Under the pieces are notes generated by a model, which ran no database searches, was not told the DNA's origin, and saw only the letters and a program-made list of their open reading frames with translations. Positions 1 to 9,183 of a stretch of DNA of 17,073 nucleotides are shown here, piece after piece (the first letter of the stretch is position 1; the number at the start of each line of letters is the position of its first letter). Position numbers and translations under genes: made by a program. The stretch is from an uncultured Anaerolineales bacterium (GTDB lineage Bacteria > Chloroflexota > Anaerolineae > Anaerolineales > Villigracilaceae). The stretch is taken from the NCBI GenBank assembly GCA_937928015.1, contig CALFXA010000253.1, forward strand, positions 1 to 17,073, given 5' to 3'.

Positions 1-1
1 C

Positions 2-1291
2 CTGCCCGCCGCCTATGCCCTGGCCGCGCTGGGACTGTATCTCTTCGCCCGCGACGGTTTGCGCGCGCTGAACAAAGCCTTCCACCCGCTTTTCCTGACC
101 CTGTGTCTGGTGGTGGTGTTCTGGCTGCCGCTCATGAACCTGTACATCTACTTCAATGAGGTGTCCGACCCATACGACCGTCAGGTGCGGCGTGAGGTGG
201 GCGAAATGGCCGCCGCGGCGACGGGTCCCGACACGCTGGTGGTGCTGCCCAGCGTCCCGCGCGGCGATGAATCGCTGAACAACGAATATCAGATGATCGA
301 GTTGTTTATGCTCCAGAAACTTCCCTCGTCCGCCATCCCAAGTGCCTACACGCATGTCGCCCTGGAGGATCTGCTCCCCGCCCTGCCGCATGGATTAACA
401 GACCGCCCCAACCTGGAAATCATCCTCGACAAGGAAACCGCCAGCGAGCGCGAGCAGCGGGACGCGCTGTCGGCCGCCTTGCAGCGCTGCTATCCCAAGG
501 GCCAACTGATCCAGGGCTATTTCTTCGACCGTTTCAGCCTGCCTGCCGCCGCCCTGGCCGACCCCGCCTGCATCGCCGCGGACCTGACCCTGCAAGTCCA
601 GTCCGAGCGCGGGCTGAGTTGGTCGCTTTCCCAAGGGTCGGCCATGGGGCTGTCGCTGCGCTGTGAGGTCCAGAACGCAGACTATCAGTGGATCGAGGCC
701 GAGGACCTGCCTCTGTCCCCGGGCTGGCAGCCCGAGGCCGCCTTCACCACGGATTGGAGCGGGAGCGGTTTCCTGATGGACAATTACGAAAGCCATCCCG
801 TCCAATACAGCTTCGACGTCCCCAGCGACGGCTCGGTCTATCTGTGGGTGCGCATCCTCAAGCGTACCCCCGACGATACCTCTGTGCGGTTGACCCTGAA
901 TGACAAGACAGATACCGCGGCCGCGCCTGGGACGACGCTGCAACAATGGAACTGGCAGCGGACGGGGCCGTTCCCTATTCACGCAGGCAGTAACATCCTC
1001 ACCCTCGAACGTCCCTATACGGGCGACCCGATGGCTTTCATGGCGGTTTTCATCGACGCGCTGGTCATCACACCCGACTCCACCTTTGACCCCACCCAGG
1101 ATCAATACCTGCCCCTACCCGTCCAACCGCTGCGCTTCGACAAGCCGCAAAGCAGCGGCCTGATCCCCCTCAGCCTGGACCCAGGCAAGTACCGCTGCAC
1201 CCTGCAAGCCGATAGCGATCAGAACCTGGTGGACGCCTTCGGCCACGCGCCGCTGCAATCCGATCCCATCCTTTTCGACATCCAGCCCTGA
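2..1291 (+). CDS. Membrane protein (probable GT-C glycosyltransferase family), C-terminal part, with carbohydrate-binding-like domain; 5' truncated
   Basis: The frame is open from base 2 to the TGA at 1289-1291 and has no start in the window, so only the C-terminal ~430 residues are present; a TTG at 59 is an internal codon. The visible N-terminus is hydrophobic, with a helix in the first ~16 residues and a second around FLTLCLVVVFWLPLM, as at the end of a multi-pass protein. It is followed by a long soluble part, probably outside the membrane. From about base 690 the sequence reads WIEAEDLPLSPGW, GFLMDNY, then VYLWVRIL and VFIDALVITPD, which resembles beta-sandwich carbohydrate-binding modules attached to polysaccharide-active proteins. 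I infer a membrane glycosyltransferase (GT-C/GT39-like) with an extracytoplasmic sugar-binding tail. The transferase assignment rests mainly on architecture and on the neighbouring GT-C-like gene at 2452. The next gene starts 7 bases after its stop. Confidence 0.6.
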   Translation: MPAAYALAALGLYLFARDGLRALNKAFHPLFLTLCLVVVFWLPLMNLYIYFNEVSDPYDRQVRREVGEMAAAATGPDTLVVLPSVPRGDESLNNEYQMIELFMLQKLPSSAIPSAYTHVALEDLLPALPHGLTDRPNLEIILDKETASEREQRDALSAALQRCYPKGQLIQGYFFDRFSLPAAALADPACIAADLTLQVQSERGLSWSLSQGSAMGLSLRCEVQNADYQWIEAEDLPLSPGWQPEAAFTTDWSGSGFLMDNYESHPVQYSFDVPSDGSVYLWVRILKRTPDDTSVRLTLNDKTDTAAAPGTTLQQWNWQRTGPFPIHAGSNILTLERPYTGDPMAFMAVFIDALVITPDSTFDPTQDQYLPLPVQPLRFDKPQSSGLIPLSLDPGKYRCTLQADSDQNLVDAFGHAPLQSDPILFDIQP

Positions 1292-1298
1292 GGGCGCC

Positions 1299-2354
1299 AT
1301 GAAAACCGTTCTCTTTCATCAACATGGCGGACCCGAGGTCCTCCAGTACACGGATTTCCCCACCCCCGAGCCCAAGCCAGGCGAGGCGCTGGTGCGCCTG
1401 CGCGCGGCCTGCCTCAATCGCATGGACATCTTCGTCCGCAACGGCTGGCCTGGCCTCAAGCTGGAACTCCCCCACATCAACGGCGCCGACGGCGCAGGGG
1501 AGATTGCGGAAATTCCTTCTCCCCCGTTTTCGGAGAAAATGGGGGAGACCGAGAGGGAGTTGAAAACTGGCGACCTCGTGGTCATCAACGCCAACCTGGG
1601 ATGTGGCACCTGCGAGGCCTGTCAGCGCGGACAGGATAATCTGTGCAGCCACTGGCATCTGCTCGGCGAGACGGTGCGCGGCACCTACGCGGAATACGTC
1701 TGCGTGCCTGTGCGCCAACTCTACCGCCTGCCCGCAGGTTTCGACCTCCATACCGCGGCCGCGGCGGCGCTGGTCTTCCAGACCGCCTGGCATTCGCTGG
1801 TCACGCGCGGCGGATTGCAGGCGGGCGAGACAGTGGTCATCGTCGGCGCAGGCGGCGGGGTCAACACCGCCAGCGTGCAGATCGCAAAACACCTCGGGGC
1901 GCAGGTCATCGTCGTTGGCTCGGACGCGAAGAAACTGGACCAGGTCCAGGCCCTGGGCGCAGACGTCCTGATCGACCGCTCGCAGGAAGCCGACTGGGCC
2001 AAGGCGGTCTATCTTGCCACCCAAAAGCGCGGCGCGGACGTGGTGGTGGACAACGTCGGCACAACCTTCCCGCTGAGCATGAAGGTCCTGCGCAAAGGCG
2101 GCCGCCTGCTGACGGTCGGCAACAGCGGCGGACCGAAGTTCGAGATCGACAATCGCTTCGTCTTCGCCAAGCACCTCAGCATCCTTGGCTCCACCATGAG
2201 CACGCGCGCCGAGTTCGCCCAGGTCATGGACCTGGTCACCTCGGGTAAAATCCACCCCGCGCTGGATCAGACCTTCGACCTGAAGGATGCCGCTGCTGCC
2301 CAGACCCGCCTCGAGCGCGGAGAAAATTTCGGAAAGATCACATTGAATATCTAA
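1299..2354 (+). CDS. Zinc-type alcohol dehydrogenase / quinone oxidoreductase (MDR superfamily)
   Basis: A 351-residue medium-chain dehydrogenase/reductase. The N-terminal GroES-like catalytic domain starts MKTVLFHQHGGPEVLQY. A structural-zinc loop is visible as GCGTCEACQRGQDNLC, with four cysteines in normal spacing. The Rossmann nucleotide-binding domain carries VVIVGAGGGV near residues 183-192, and the usual C-terminal ending is GKITLNI. The catalytic-zinc GHE signature of classical alcohol dehydrogenases is replaced by NGADGAG, as in quinone-oxidoreductase-like members, so the substrate cannot be named; it likely uses NAD(P)H on a carbonyl, alcohol or quinone. An unusual insertion at residues 73-85 (PSPPFSEKMGETE) coincides with a palindromic repeat in the DNA at 1518-1548 (listed separately). 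The ATG lies 7 bases after the previous stop, so co-transcription is likely, although no clear ribosome-binding site is seen. Confidence 0.85.
   Translation: MKTVLFHQHGGPEVLQYTDFPTPEPKPGEALVRLRAACLNRMDIFVRNGWPGLKLELPHINGADGAGEIAEIPSPPFSEKMGETERELKTGDLVVINANLGCGTCEACQRGQDNLCSHWHLLGETVRGTYAEYVCVPVRQLYRLPAGFDLHTAAAAALVFQTAWHSLVTRGGLQAGETVVIVGAGGGVNTASVQIAKHLGAQVIVVGSDAKKLDQVQALGADVLIDRSQEADWAKAVYLATQKRGADVVVDNVGTTFPLSMKVLRKGGRLLTVGNSGGPKFEIDNRFVFAKHLSILGSTMSTRAEFAQVMDLVTSGKIHPALDQTFDLKDAAAAQTRLERGENFGKITLNI
1518..1548. repeat. Palindromic repeat element embedded in frame in the MDR dehydrogenase gene
   Basis: A nearly perfect hairpin: TCTCCCCC at 1518-1525 pairs with GGGGGAGA at 1541-1548, and TTTTC at 1527-1531 pairs with GAAAA at 1535-1539. 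There is one G-T wobble and a three-base loop. It encodes extra residues between the GADGAGEIAE and ELKTGDLVV motifs, which are normally separated by only a few residues in this family. That it is an inserted mobile short repeat is an inference. Confidence 0.65.
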
Positions 2355-2447
2355 TGTCATTGCGGGGAGAGCGCTCTTCCCGACGTAGCAATCTCAAGCT
2401 ATTGAGGAAGTGCTTCACCTCTCGTTTCGCTCGAGCTCGCAATGACA
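2355..2447. repeat. MITE/REP-like element with terminal inverted repeats
   Basis: The element begins TGTCATTGCG (2355-2364) and ends with its exact reverse complement CGCAATGACA (2438-2447). An internal imperfect palindrome GGGGAGAGCGCTCTTCCC follows the left end, and AGCAATCTC lies further in. Elements with the TGTCATTGCG...AGCAATCTC consensus are known as dispersed short repeats in many bacterial genomes. Here it fills the whole gap between the dehydrogenase stop (2354) and the next gene (2452), probably separating a once tighter gene pair. Too short to encode a transposase, so it would need help in trans. Confidence 0.75.
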
Positions 2448-2451
2448 CGAT

Positions 2452-4512
2452 ATGGAGACTTTTTTGCTTAAGAAGATCACTCTATCCACCTGGTACGAAA
2501 TCCTGCTCATCACCACCGTGTTGGGCGTACATCTATATGCCGCCACGTCCGACGCCTTCAACTTTCCTGCCAGTTGGTTCACTCGCGACGACGCCTATTA
2601 CTACTTCAAGGTCGCGCAGAACATCACCGAAGGCCACGGCATCACCTTCGACGGGATCAACCCAACCAACGGCTATCATCCGCTGTGGATGCTGATCAAC
2701 ATCCCCATCTTCGCGCTGGCCCGCTTCGACCTGATCCTGCCGTTGCGCATCCTGCTGATGGTGCAGGCCGCTCTCAGCGCCGCAACGGGCGTACTGCTCT
2801 TCCGCATGGTCAAAGGGACGGTCTCGCCCGTGCTAGGTGTGCTGGTCTCCGCCTGGTGGGTCACCGACCTGTACCTGCACTCCGCCATGTACGAGTTCGG
2901 CCTGGAGACGGGGCTGGCCTCCTTCACGGTGACGCTCCTGCTTTACCAGTTATGGAAATTCGAGCAGGCCTGGCGAACGGAGGGCGTGTCCCTACAGCGC
3001 GTGGCAGTGCTGGCGTTTTTTGCCATGCTGGCCATGTTCAGCCGCCTCGACCTGGTCTTCCTGGCCGTACTGGCAGGTGCGTGGATTCTCCTGCGCGGCA
3101 CCCGCCTGCGCTCCCTGCTCCCGCTGGACCTCCTGCTGGCCGCCGTCAGCGTGCCCGCCTGTCTCATCTATAGGCTGGGTCTGCCCACCTATTACCTATA
3201 CGGGAACACGGCGATTGTCATGCTGGCCCTCTCGTTGGGGAGTAAATTCCTGACGTATTTCTTCCTCGGCCTGTATCAGCCGCCCGTGACCGAATCGTTA
3301 GGACAAACGCTGAAGAAGGTCGTGCTAGCCGTGACTGTCAGTAGCCTCTTCACCAGCGCTGTCATGCTGGCAGCGGCTCCCCTGCTGGGAAGTTTCCCGC
3401 GCATCACGCTGATCTATGACTGGGTCTTCAATCTTGTGGGTCTGGCCCTGCTCCGCCTGCTGGCGCGCGCCTTCAGCCAGAATACGAACCGCGCCGCACT
3501 TTCCCCCGTGGAATTGCTCAAGGCCAACTGGCAAACCTGGTTCAAGGAAGGTCTGGCCTTCTATGGCGTTCTAGGCGGGGCGTTGCTGGCCTATATGACC
3601 TTCAACAAGATCGTCATCGGCAGCGCCATGCCCGTCAGCGGCGAGATCAAACGCTGGTGGGGTACTTTCGGCTCCAAGGTCTACGGCGGCACCGCCCACA
3701 ATCCGCTCTCGTTCTGGGCGGTTGACTTCGAAGGCGACTTCAATGCCTGGCGTCCGCTCACTGGCTGGGTTGTACAGGCAAGCAAGTTCTTTGCCAGCCA
3801 GCACGGAGATTATCGCATCGACAATTACTACATCACCCTGTTGATTGCCATCGTCATCCTGTTCGTTTTTGTGTTACTCCTCAATCGCCGCGAGGCAGTG
3901 CGCGGTGTGGCACACTTTAACCTGCCCGTCTTACTGACAGCTTCTTTCATCCAGGTCCTATCCTACAATCTGACGGGGTACGCAGCTTTGAAGGAATGGT
4001 ACTGGATCATGCAGCCCATCCTGGCTGTTCTCGCCTTCTCGCTTGCGGCAGGAATGTTCGTCCGCCCATTGATGAAGCTGAAGGTCGCGCGACTACTCCT
4101 TTGGCTGGCTGTGACGGGCGTGCTCTTCTCCAGGTTTTTGAGCCTGGGATCTGCCATCGCAGAACGCATGCCGCACGGCTTGTATGGCCCCACACTGCCA
4201 TACCTCGACTCGATGCGTTTCCTCGAAGAGAATACCCCGCCTGGCTCGGTGATCGGCATGACGGGCGGCGGCAATGTGGGTTATTACATCCACGACCGCA
4301 TCATTGTCAACATGGATGGCCTGATCAACAGTCCCGCCTACTTCGAGGCGCTCAAGGCAGGCCATGCCAATGACTATCTCGAAAACATCGGGCTGGACTA
4401 CGTCTTCGCCAATTCGGGCATGCTCGACGGTGTGCCCTATCGCGGCCAGTACGCCCTTGGGAGCGCCATTGCCCGCTACGGCGGCAAATCGTTGATGGAA
4501 TTCAGCCCGTGA
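2452..4512 (+). CDS. Multi-pass membrane protein, probable GT-C family glycosyltransferase
   Basis: A 686-residue integral membrane protein with roughly a dozen hydrophobic segments. After the first helix lies DDAYYYFKVAQN (acidic pair D46-D47) followed by INPTNGYHPLWML. The acidic pair in the first extracytoplasmic loop is the hallmark of GT-C enzymes, which move sugars from polyprenyl-phosphate donors. The C-terminus forms a small soluble domain (SVIGMTGGGNVGYYIHDR, then DYVFANSGML), as in other GT39-like proteins. Donor and acceptor are unknown; a role in decorating surface glycans or proteins is inferred. The ATG chosen lies only 4 bases after the MITE-like repeat and has no visible Shine-Dalgarno sequence; a TTG at 2464 is an alternative start. 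Its TGA overlaps the GTG of the next gene, which implies translational coupling. Confidence 0.75.
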   Translation: METFLLKKITLSTWYEILLITTVLGVHLYAATSDAFNFPASWFTRDDAYYYFKVAQNITEGHGITFDGINPTNGYHPLWMLINIPIFALARFDLILPLRILLMVQAALSAATGVLLFRMVKGTVSPVLGVLVSAWWVTDLYLHSAMYEFGLETGLASFTVTLLLYQLWKFEQAWRTEGVSLQRVAVLAFFAMLAMFSRLDLVFLAVLAGAWILLRGTRLRSLLPLDLLLAAVSVPACLIYRLGLPTYYLYGNTAIVMLALSLGSKFLTYFFLGLYQPPVTESLGQTLKKVVLAVTVSSLFTSAVMLAAAPLLGSFPRITLIYDWVFNLVGLALLRLLARAFSQNTNRAALSPVELLKANWQTWFKEGLAFYGVLGGALLAYMTFNKIVIGSAMPVSGEIKRWWGTFGSKVYGGTAHNPLSFWAVDFEGDFNAWRPLTGWVVQASKFFASQHGDYRIDNYYITLLIAIVILFVFVLLLNRREAVRGVAHFNLPVLLTASFIQVLSYNLTGYAALKEWYWIMQPILAVLAFSLAAGMFVRPLMKLKVARLLLWLAVTGVLFSRFLSLGSAIAERMPHGLYGPTLPYLDSMRFLEENTPPGSVIGMTGGGNVGYYIHDRIIVNMDGLINSPAYFEALKAGHANDYLENIGLDYVFANSGMLDGVPYRGQYALGSAIARYGGKSLMEFSP

Positions 4513-4934
4513 AAAATCGAGCACCTTTCCGTGTAACCCTGTTGTCCCTCGCGGTGTTAATGCTGACAGTGTGGAACCTGTTCCGCGCCTGGACGGCCTT
4601 CGCCTGGTGGGGCGTCCTGGCCGAGTTCATCCCCAAGTCAGGTCCGCTCTATATCGGGCTGACGGGCATCCTCTGGTCGGCGCTGGGACTGGTCCTCGTC
4701 TGGGGGCTGGACGGTGGAAGGCCTTGGGCACCGCGCCTCGCCCTCGGGGCGGGTCCCGTTTACACGGTCTGGTACTGGACCGACCGTCTGGTCCTGCAAA
4801 CTGAACGGGCCAACTGGCCCTTCATCCTGTTTGTCAATCTGCTCGTGCTCGTCCTGATTGTTGTTATTTACAAGTCGGACTTTTTCCAGAGAGAGGCTTA
4901 TGAGCGAAAATTTGAAGATCAAGAAATTGAGTGA
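4509..4934 (+). CDS. Small four-helix membrane protein of unknown function
   Basis: 141 residues with about four hydrophobic segments ([36 protein letters not shown]; a weaker one near [34 protein letters not shown]), then a charged cytoplasmic-looking tail ending [14 protein letters not shown] do not recognise the family. The GTG start at 4509 overlaps the TGA of the upstream GT-C-like gene by GTGA, so translation is probably coupled and the product may assist that protein. The last 35 bases overlap the start of the carboxyltransferase gene at 4900, so the envelope genes and the carboxylase operon may share a transcript. Confidence 0.7.
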   Translation: MKNRAPFRVTLLSLAVLMLTVWNLFRAWTAFAWWGVLAEFIPKSGPLYIGLTGILWSALGLVLVWGLDGGRPWAPRLALGAGPVYTVWYWTDRLVLQTERANWPFILFVNLLVLVLIVVIYKSDFFQREAYERKFEDQEIE

Positions 4935-6447
4935 GCGCAAGGCGCGCACCCGCCTGGGCGGCGGCGCGGACCGTGTCGACGCCCAGCACAAAAAGGGTCG
5001 CCTGACCGCTCGTGAACGCCTGGACATTCTGCTCGACCGCGGCTCCTTCCGCGAGGTGGACGCCTTCGTCGTCCATCGTACCAGCGACTTCGGTCTGGAC
5101 CAGCAAAAATTCCCGAGCGACTCGGTCGTCACAGGCTGGGGCACCATCGAGGGTCGTCTGGTGTACGTCTACTCGCAGGACTTCACCGTCCTGGGCGGCA
5201 GCCTGGGCGAGGTCCACGCCGAAAAAATCTGCAAGATCATGGACATGGCCATGAAGAACGGCGCGCCCGTCATCGGTCTGAATGACTCGGGCGGCGCGCG
5301 CATCCAGGAAGGCGTGGTGGCGTTGGCGGGTTATGCGGACATCTTCCTGCGTAACACCATGGCCTCAGGCGTCATCCCGCAGATCTCCGCCATCATGGGA
5401 CCCTGCGCGGGCGGCGCGGTCTATTCCCCCGCCCTGACCGACTTTATTTTCATGGTCAAGAACTCTTCCTACATGTTCGTCACAGGCCCCGATGTGGTCA
5501 AGGCCGTGACCCATGAGGAGGTCTCGTTCGAGGACCTGGGCGGCGCGAGCATCCACGCGGAGAAATCGGGGGTGTGCCATGTGGCCGCCGACAGCGAAGC
5601 CGACACGTTGTACCTGATCCGCAAGTTGCTGGGCTACCTGCCGCAGAACAATATGGAAGATGCCCCCTTCGTACAGGGCGACGATCCACTGCGCATGAAC
5701 GACGAGTTGAACTCCATCGTGCCCGAGGATCCCAACAAACCTTACGACATCAAGGACGTCATCCGTCCCATCGTGGACAGCGGCGATTTCTTCGAAATCC
5801 ACGAGAATTATGCGCCCAACATCGTGGTCGGTTTTGCGCGCCTGGGCGGGCACTCGGTGGGCATCGTGGCGAACCAGCCTGCCGTCCTGGCGGGCGTGCT
5901 CGACATCGACGCCAGCGAAAAGGGTGCGCGCTTCGTGCGCTTTTGCGACGCGTTCAACATCCCGATCATCACCTTCGAGGACGTGCCTGGCTTCCTGCCT
6001 GGAACCTTCCAGGAACATCACGGCATCATCCGCTCGGGCGCGAAATTGCTCTACGCCTACTGCGAAGCGACCGTCCCCAAGTTGACCGTTATTACGCGCA
6101 AGGCCTATGGCGGCGCGTACTGCGTCATGTCATCCAAGCATATCCGCAGCGACGTGAACCTGGCCTGGCCCACCGCCGAGATCGCGGTCATGGGTCCCGA
6201 CGGCGCGGTCAACATCATCTTCCGCAAGGAACTGGACAAGGCCGCCGATCCCCTCCAGCGCAAGGCCGAACTGGTGGCGGAATACAAGGAGAAGTTCGCC
6301 AGCCCCTACGTGGCGGCCGAACGCGGCTACGTGGACGATGTGATCGAACCCAAGGAAACCCGTCCGCGCCTGATCAACGCGCTGGAAATGCTCAGCAACA
6401 AACGCGACTCCAATCCCGCCAAGAAACACGGCAACATTCCCCTTTAA
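4900..6447 (+). CDS. pccB: Acyl-CoA carboxylase, carboxyltransferase (beta) subunit, propionyl-CoA carboxylase type
   Basis: 515 residues, the usual length for PccB/MmdA-type biotin-dependent carboxyltransferases, which move CO2 from carboxybiotin to an acyl-CoA to give, for example, (S)-methylmalonyl-CoA. Both crotonase-fold halves are present. The N-terminal half has [12 protein letters not shown] and an oxyanion-hole motif [12 protein letters not shown] from residue 167. The C-terminal half has [15 protein letters not shown] (401-407) and [11 protein letters not shown]. The residue after AYGGAY, which sets acyl-chain choice in actinobacterial homologues (Asp in PccB, Ile in the acetyl-type enzyme), is Cys408 here, so the substrate is not certain. 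The start is ATG 4900, preceded by GAGAGG; an upstream in-frame TTG (4858) is less likely. It begins the operon with biotin carboxylase and carrier genes. A methylmalonyl-CoA decarboxylase alpha subunit is an alternative, but the adjacent biotin carboxylase argues against it. Confidence 0.92.
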   Translation: MSENLKIKKLSERKARTRLGGGADRVDAQHKKGRLTARERLDILLDRGSFREVDAFVVHRTSDFGLDQQKFPSDSVVTGWGTIEGRLVYVYSQDFTVLGGSLGEVHAEKICKIMDMAMKNGAPVIGLNDSGGARIQEGVVALAGYADIFLRNTMASGVIPQISAIMGPCAGGAVYSPALTDFIFMVKNSSYMFVTGPDVVKAVTHEEVSFEDLGGASIHAEKSGVCHVAADSEADTLYLIRKLLGYLPQNNMEDAPFVQGDDPLRMNDELNSIVPEDPNKPYDIKDVIRPIVDSGDFFEIHENYAPNIVVGFARLGGHSVGIVANQPAVLAGVLDIDASEKGARFVRFCDAFNIPIITFEDVPGFLPGTFQEHHGIIRSGAKLLYAYCEATVPKLTVITRKAYGGAYCVMSSKHIRSDVNLAWPTAEIAVMGPDGAVNIIFRKELDKAADPLQRKAELVAEYKEKFASPYVAAERGYVDDVIEPKETRPRLINALEMLSNKRDSNPAKKHGNIPL

Positions 6448-6453
6448 TTCTGT

Positions 6454-6481
6454 GTAGGGGCAGGAGATCTCCTGCCCCTAC
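6454..6481. repeat. Perfect 28-bp palindrome between carboxylase genes
   Basis: GTAGGGGCAGGAGA at 6454-6467 is followed directly by its exact reverse complement at 6468-6481. It sits in the 49-base gap between the carboxyltransferase stop (6447) and the biotin carboxylase start (6497). No T-run follows on the plus strand within a few bases, so it is a poor intrinsic terminator. A dispersed GTAGGGGC-type repeat or an mRNA-processing/stability hairpin fits better. Confidence 0.75.
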
Positions 6482-6484
6482 TAC

Positions 6485-6490
6485 AAGAGG
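6485..6490 (+). promoter_or_regulatory. Ribosome-binding site of the biotin carboxylase gene
   Basis: AAGAGG lies 6 bases upstream of ATG 6497 and immediately 3' of the palindrome. It supports that start; if the palindrome forms a stem in the mRNA, the site is left just free at its base. Confidence 0.6.
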
Positions 6491-6496
6491 TTTTTA

Positions 6497-8005
<1,509 letters not shown>

Positions 8006-8021
8006 TGCAGGAGGAGAGACG

Positions 8022-8519
8022 ATGAAATACGTGACCCGTGTTGAAGACAAGGAATTCGAGGTCGAGATCCTCGACGAAAAACACATCCGCATCGGCGAGC
8101 GCCTGCTGGAAGTGAACTTCGAGTCGGTCAGCGGACAACCCGTATATTCGCTGATCGTGGACGGCAAGTCGTACGAGGCCTTCGTCTACCCGAGCGAGGA
8201 AGGCTGGCAGGTGCTCCTGCATGGTCAGCAATACCCCGTCAAGGTGGTGGACGAGCGCGAGCGGCGGCTGCGCACGGCGGCAGGCGGCGGCGCGGAAGGC
8301 AGCGGCGAGTTCCAGCTCAAGGCGCCCATGCCAGGCCTAATCGTGTCCATCCCCGTGGCCGAGGAGCAACAGGTCGAAAAGGGACAGGTGCTAGTGGTGC
8401 TCGAGTCGATGAAGATGCAAAACGAGCTCAAGGCACCGCGCGCGGGCATCGTGCGCCACATCCGCGTCAAGGCGGGTGAGACCGTGGAGCAGCGTCAGAT
8501 ATTATTGGCGCTGCACTAA
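8022..8519 (+). CDS. Biotin carboxyl carrier protein subunit (biotinyl domain)
   Basis: 165 residues. The C-terminal ~70 residues are a biotinyl domain (APMPGLIVSIPV ... VVLESMKMQNELKAP ... GETVEQRQILLAL), with Lys131 of ESMKM as the predicted biotinylation site. The first ~80 residues (KYVTRVEDKEFEVEIL ... VDGKSYEAFVY) form a beta-rich part of the sort that joins carrier to carboxyltransferase in propionyl-CoA-carboxylase-like complexes, linked by a Gly/Ala-rich hinge (TAAGGGAEGSGEF). A strong ribosome-binding site, AGGAGGAGAG, precedes ATG 8022. With the two upstream genes it gives a complete three-subunit carboxylase; no biotin ligase is present here. Confidence 0.93.
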   Translation: MKYVTRVEDKEFEVEILDEKHIRIGERLLEVNFESVSGQPVYSLIVDGKSYEAFVYPSEEGWQVLLHGQQYPVKVVDERERRLRTAAGGGAEGSGEFQLKAPMPGLIVSIPVAEEQQVEKGQVLVVLESMKMQNELKAPRAGIVRHIRVKAGETVEQRQILLALH

Positions 8520-8531
8520 TAGAGAGTCGCA

Positions 8532-9140
8532 ATGAACGATCAAGAAATAGAAGTCAAGTTCTTCGTGCGTGACCTGAAACGAATCGAAGCGGGCCTTCTC
8601 GAAAGGAAGGCCCGTCTGATTCAAGCGCGCGTCTTCGAGCGCAACCTGCGCTACGACCTGCCCGACGGCGGCCTGCGTGCCAAGGGGGAAGTCTTGCGCC
8701 TGCGGCAGGATACCGAGTCTCATTTGACATTCAAGGGCGCGAGCCAGATCGTGAAGGGAATCATCACCCGCCCCGAGCTGGAATTCACCGTCGGCGATTT
8801 CGAATCCGCGCGGAAATTTCTTGAAGCACTCGGCTATCGGCAGGTGGCCGTCTACGAAAAATACCGCGCCGTGTACGAACTTGGCGACTGTCACATCATG
8901 CTGGATGAACTCCCCTACGGCGATTTCACTGAAATCGAAGGGCCCGATTCAGAGACCATCCGCAAGATGGCCGATCTGCTTAACCTGAATATGAATGCCT
9001 CCCTGGCAGATAGTTATCTGGGCATCTTCGACAGGTATTGCCGAAAACGGGACTGGTCACAGTCAATATTGACTTTCGACGCCCTACGCGGCGTGGTATT
9101 CGATCCTGTAGAATTGGATATCCACCCAGCCGATCAATAA
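8532..9140 (+). CDS. CYTH-domain protein (class IV adenylate cyclase / triphosphate tunnel metalloenzyme family)
   Basis: 202 residues starting MNDQEIEVKF, which contains the ExExK signature of CYTH proteins (E5, E7, K9). Further charged strands are typical of the triphosphate tunnel: RLRQD, HLTFKG, ELEF, YEKYRAVYEL, and DELPYGDFTEIEG. CYTH enzymes bind a triphosphate with metal ions and act as adenylate cyclase, thiamine triphosphatase or inorganic triphosphatase; sequence alone does not decide which. The CyaB-like layout makes class IV-like the closest label. It starts 12 bases after the biotin carrier gene, so it is probably the last gene of that operon, although no metabolic link to the carboxylase is evident. 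A hairpin terminator follows immediately. Confidence 0.82.
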   Translation: MNDQEIEVKFFVRDLKRIEAGLLERKARLIQARVFERNLRYDLPDGGLRAKGEVLRLRQDTESHLTFKGASQIVKGIITRPELEFTVGDFESARKFLEALGYRQVAVYEKYRAVYELGDCHIMLDELPYGDFTEIEGPDSETIRKMADLLNLNMNASLADSYLGIFDRYCRKRDWSQSILTFDALRGVVFDPVELDIHPADQ

Positions 9141-9143
9141 ACG

Positions 9144-9171
9144 AACAGGCCATGCGTGTGCATGGCCTGTT
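9144..9171. terminator. Bidirectional hairpin terminator between convergent genes
   Basis: AACAGGCCATGC (9144-9155) and GCATGGCCTGTT (9160-9171) form a perfect 12-bp stem with a GTGT loop. It lies 3 bases after the CYTH gene stop and 12 bases before the end of the convergent cytochrome gene. T-runs are short on both sides, so a rho-independent mechanism is likely but not perfect. Confidence 0.75.
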
Positions 9172-9183
9172 GCTTTCAGAGAC

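Noticed and set aside
1170..2360. Long minus-strand open frame (396 codons) opposite the dehydrogenase gene
   Set aside because: Antisense shadow of a GC-rich gene with clear MDR motifs on the plus strand; the antisense product has no recognisable domain.
8581..8622. Hairpin CGGGCCTT/AAGGCCCG with outer GAATC/GATTC arms inside the CYTH gene
   Set aside because: The encoded residues (AGLLERKARLIQ) look like ordinary CYTH sequence with no insertion, so chance or codon constraint is more likely than a mobile element.
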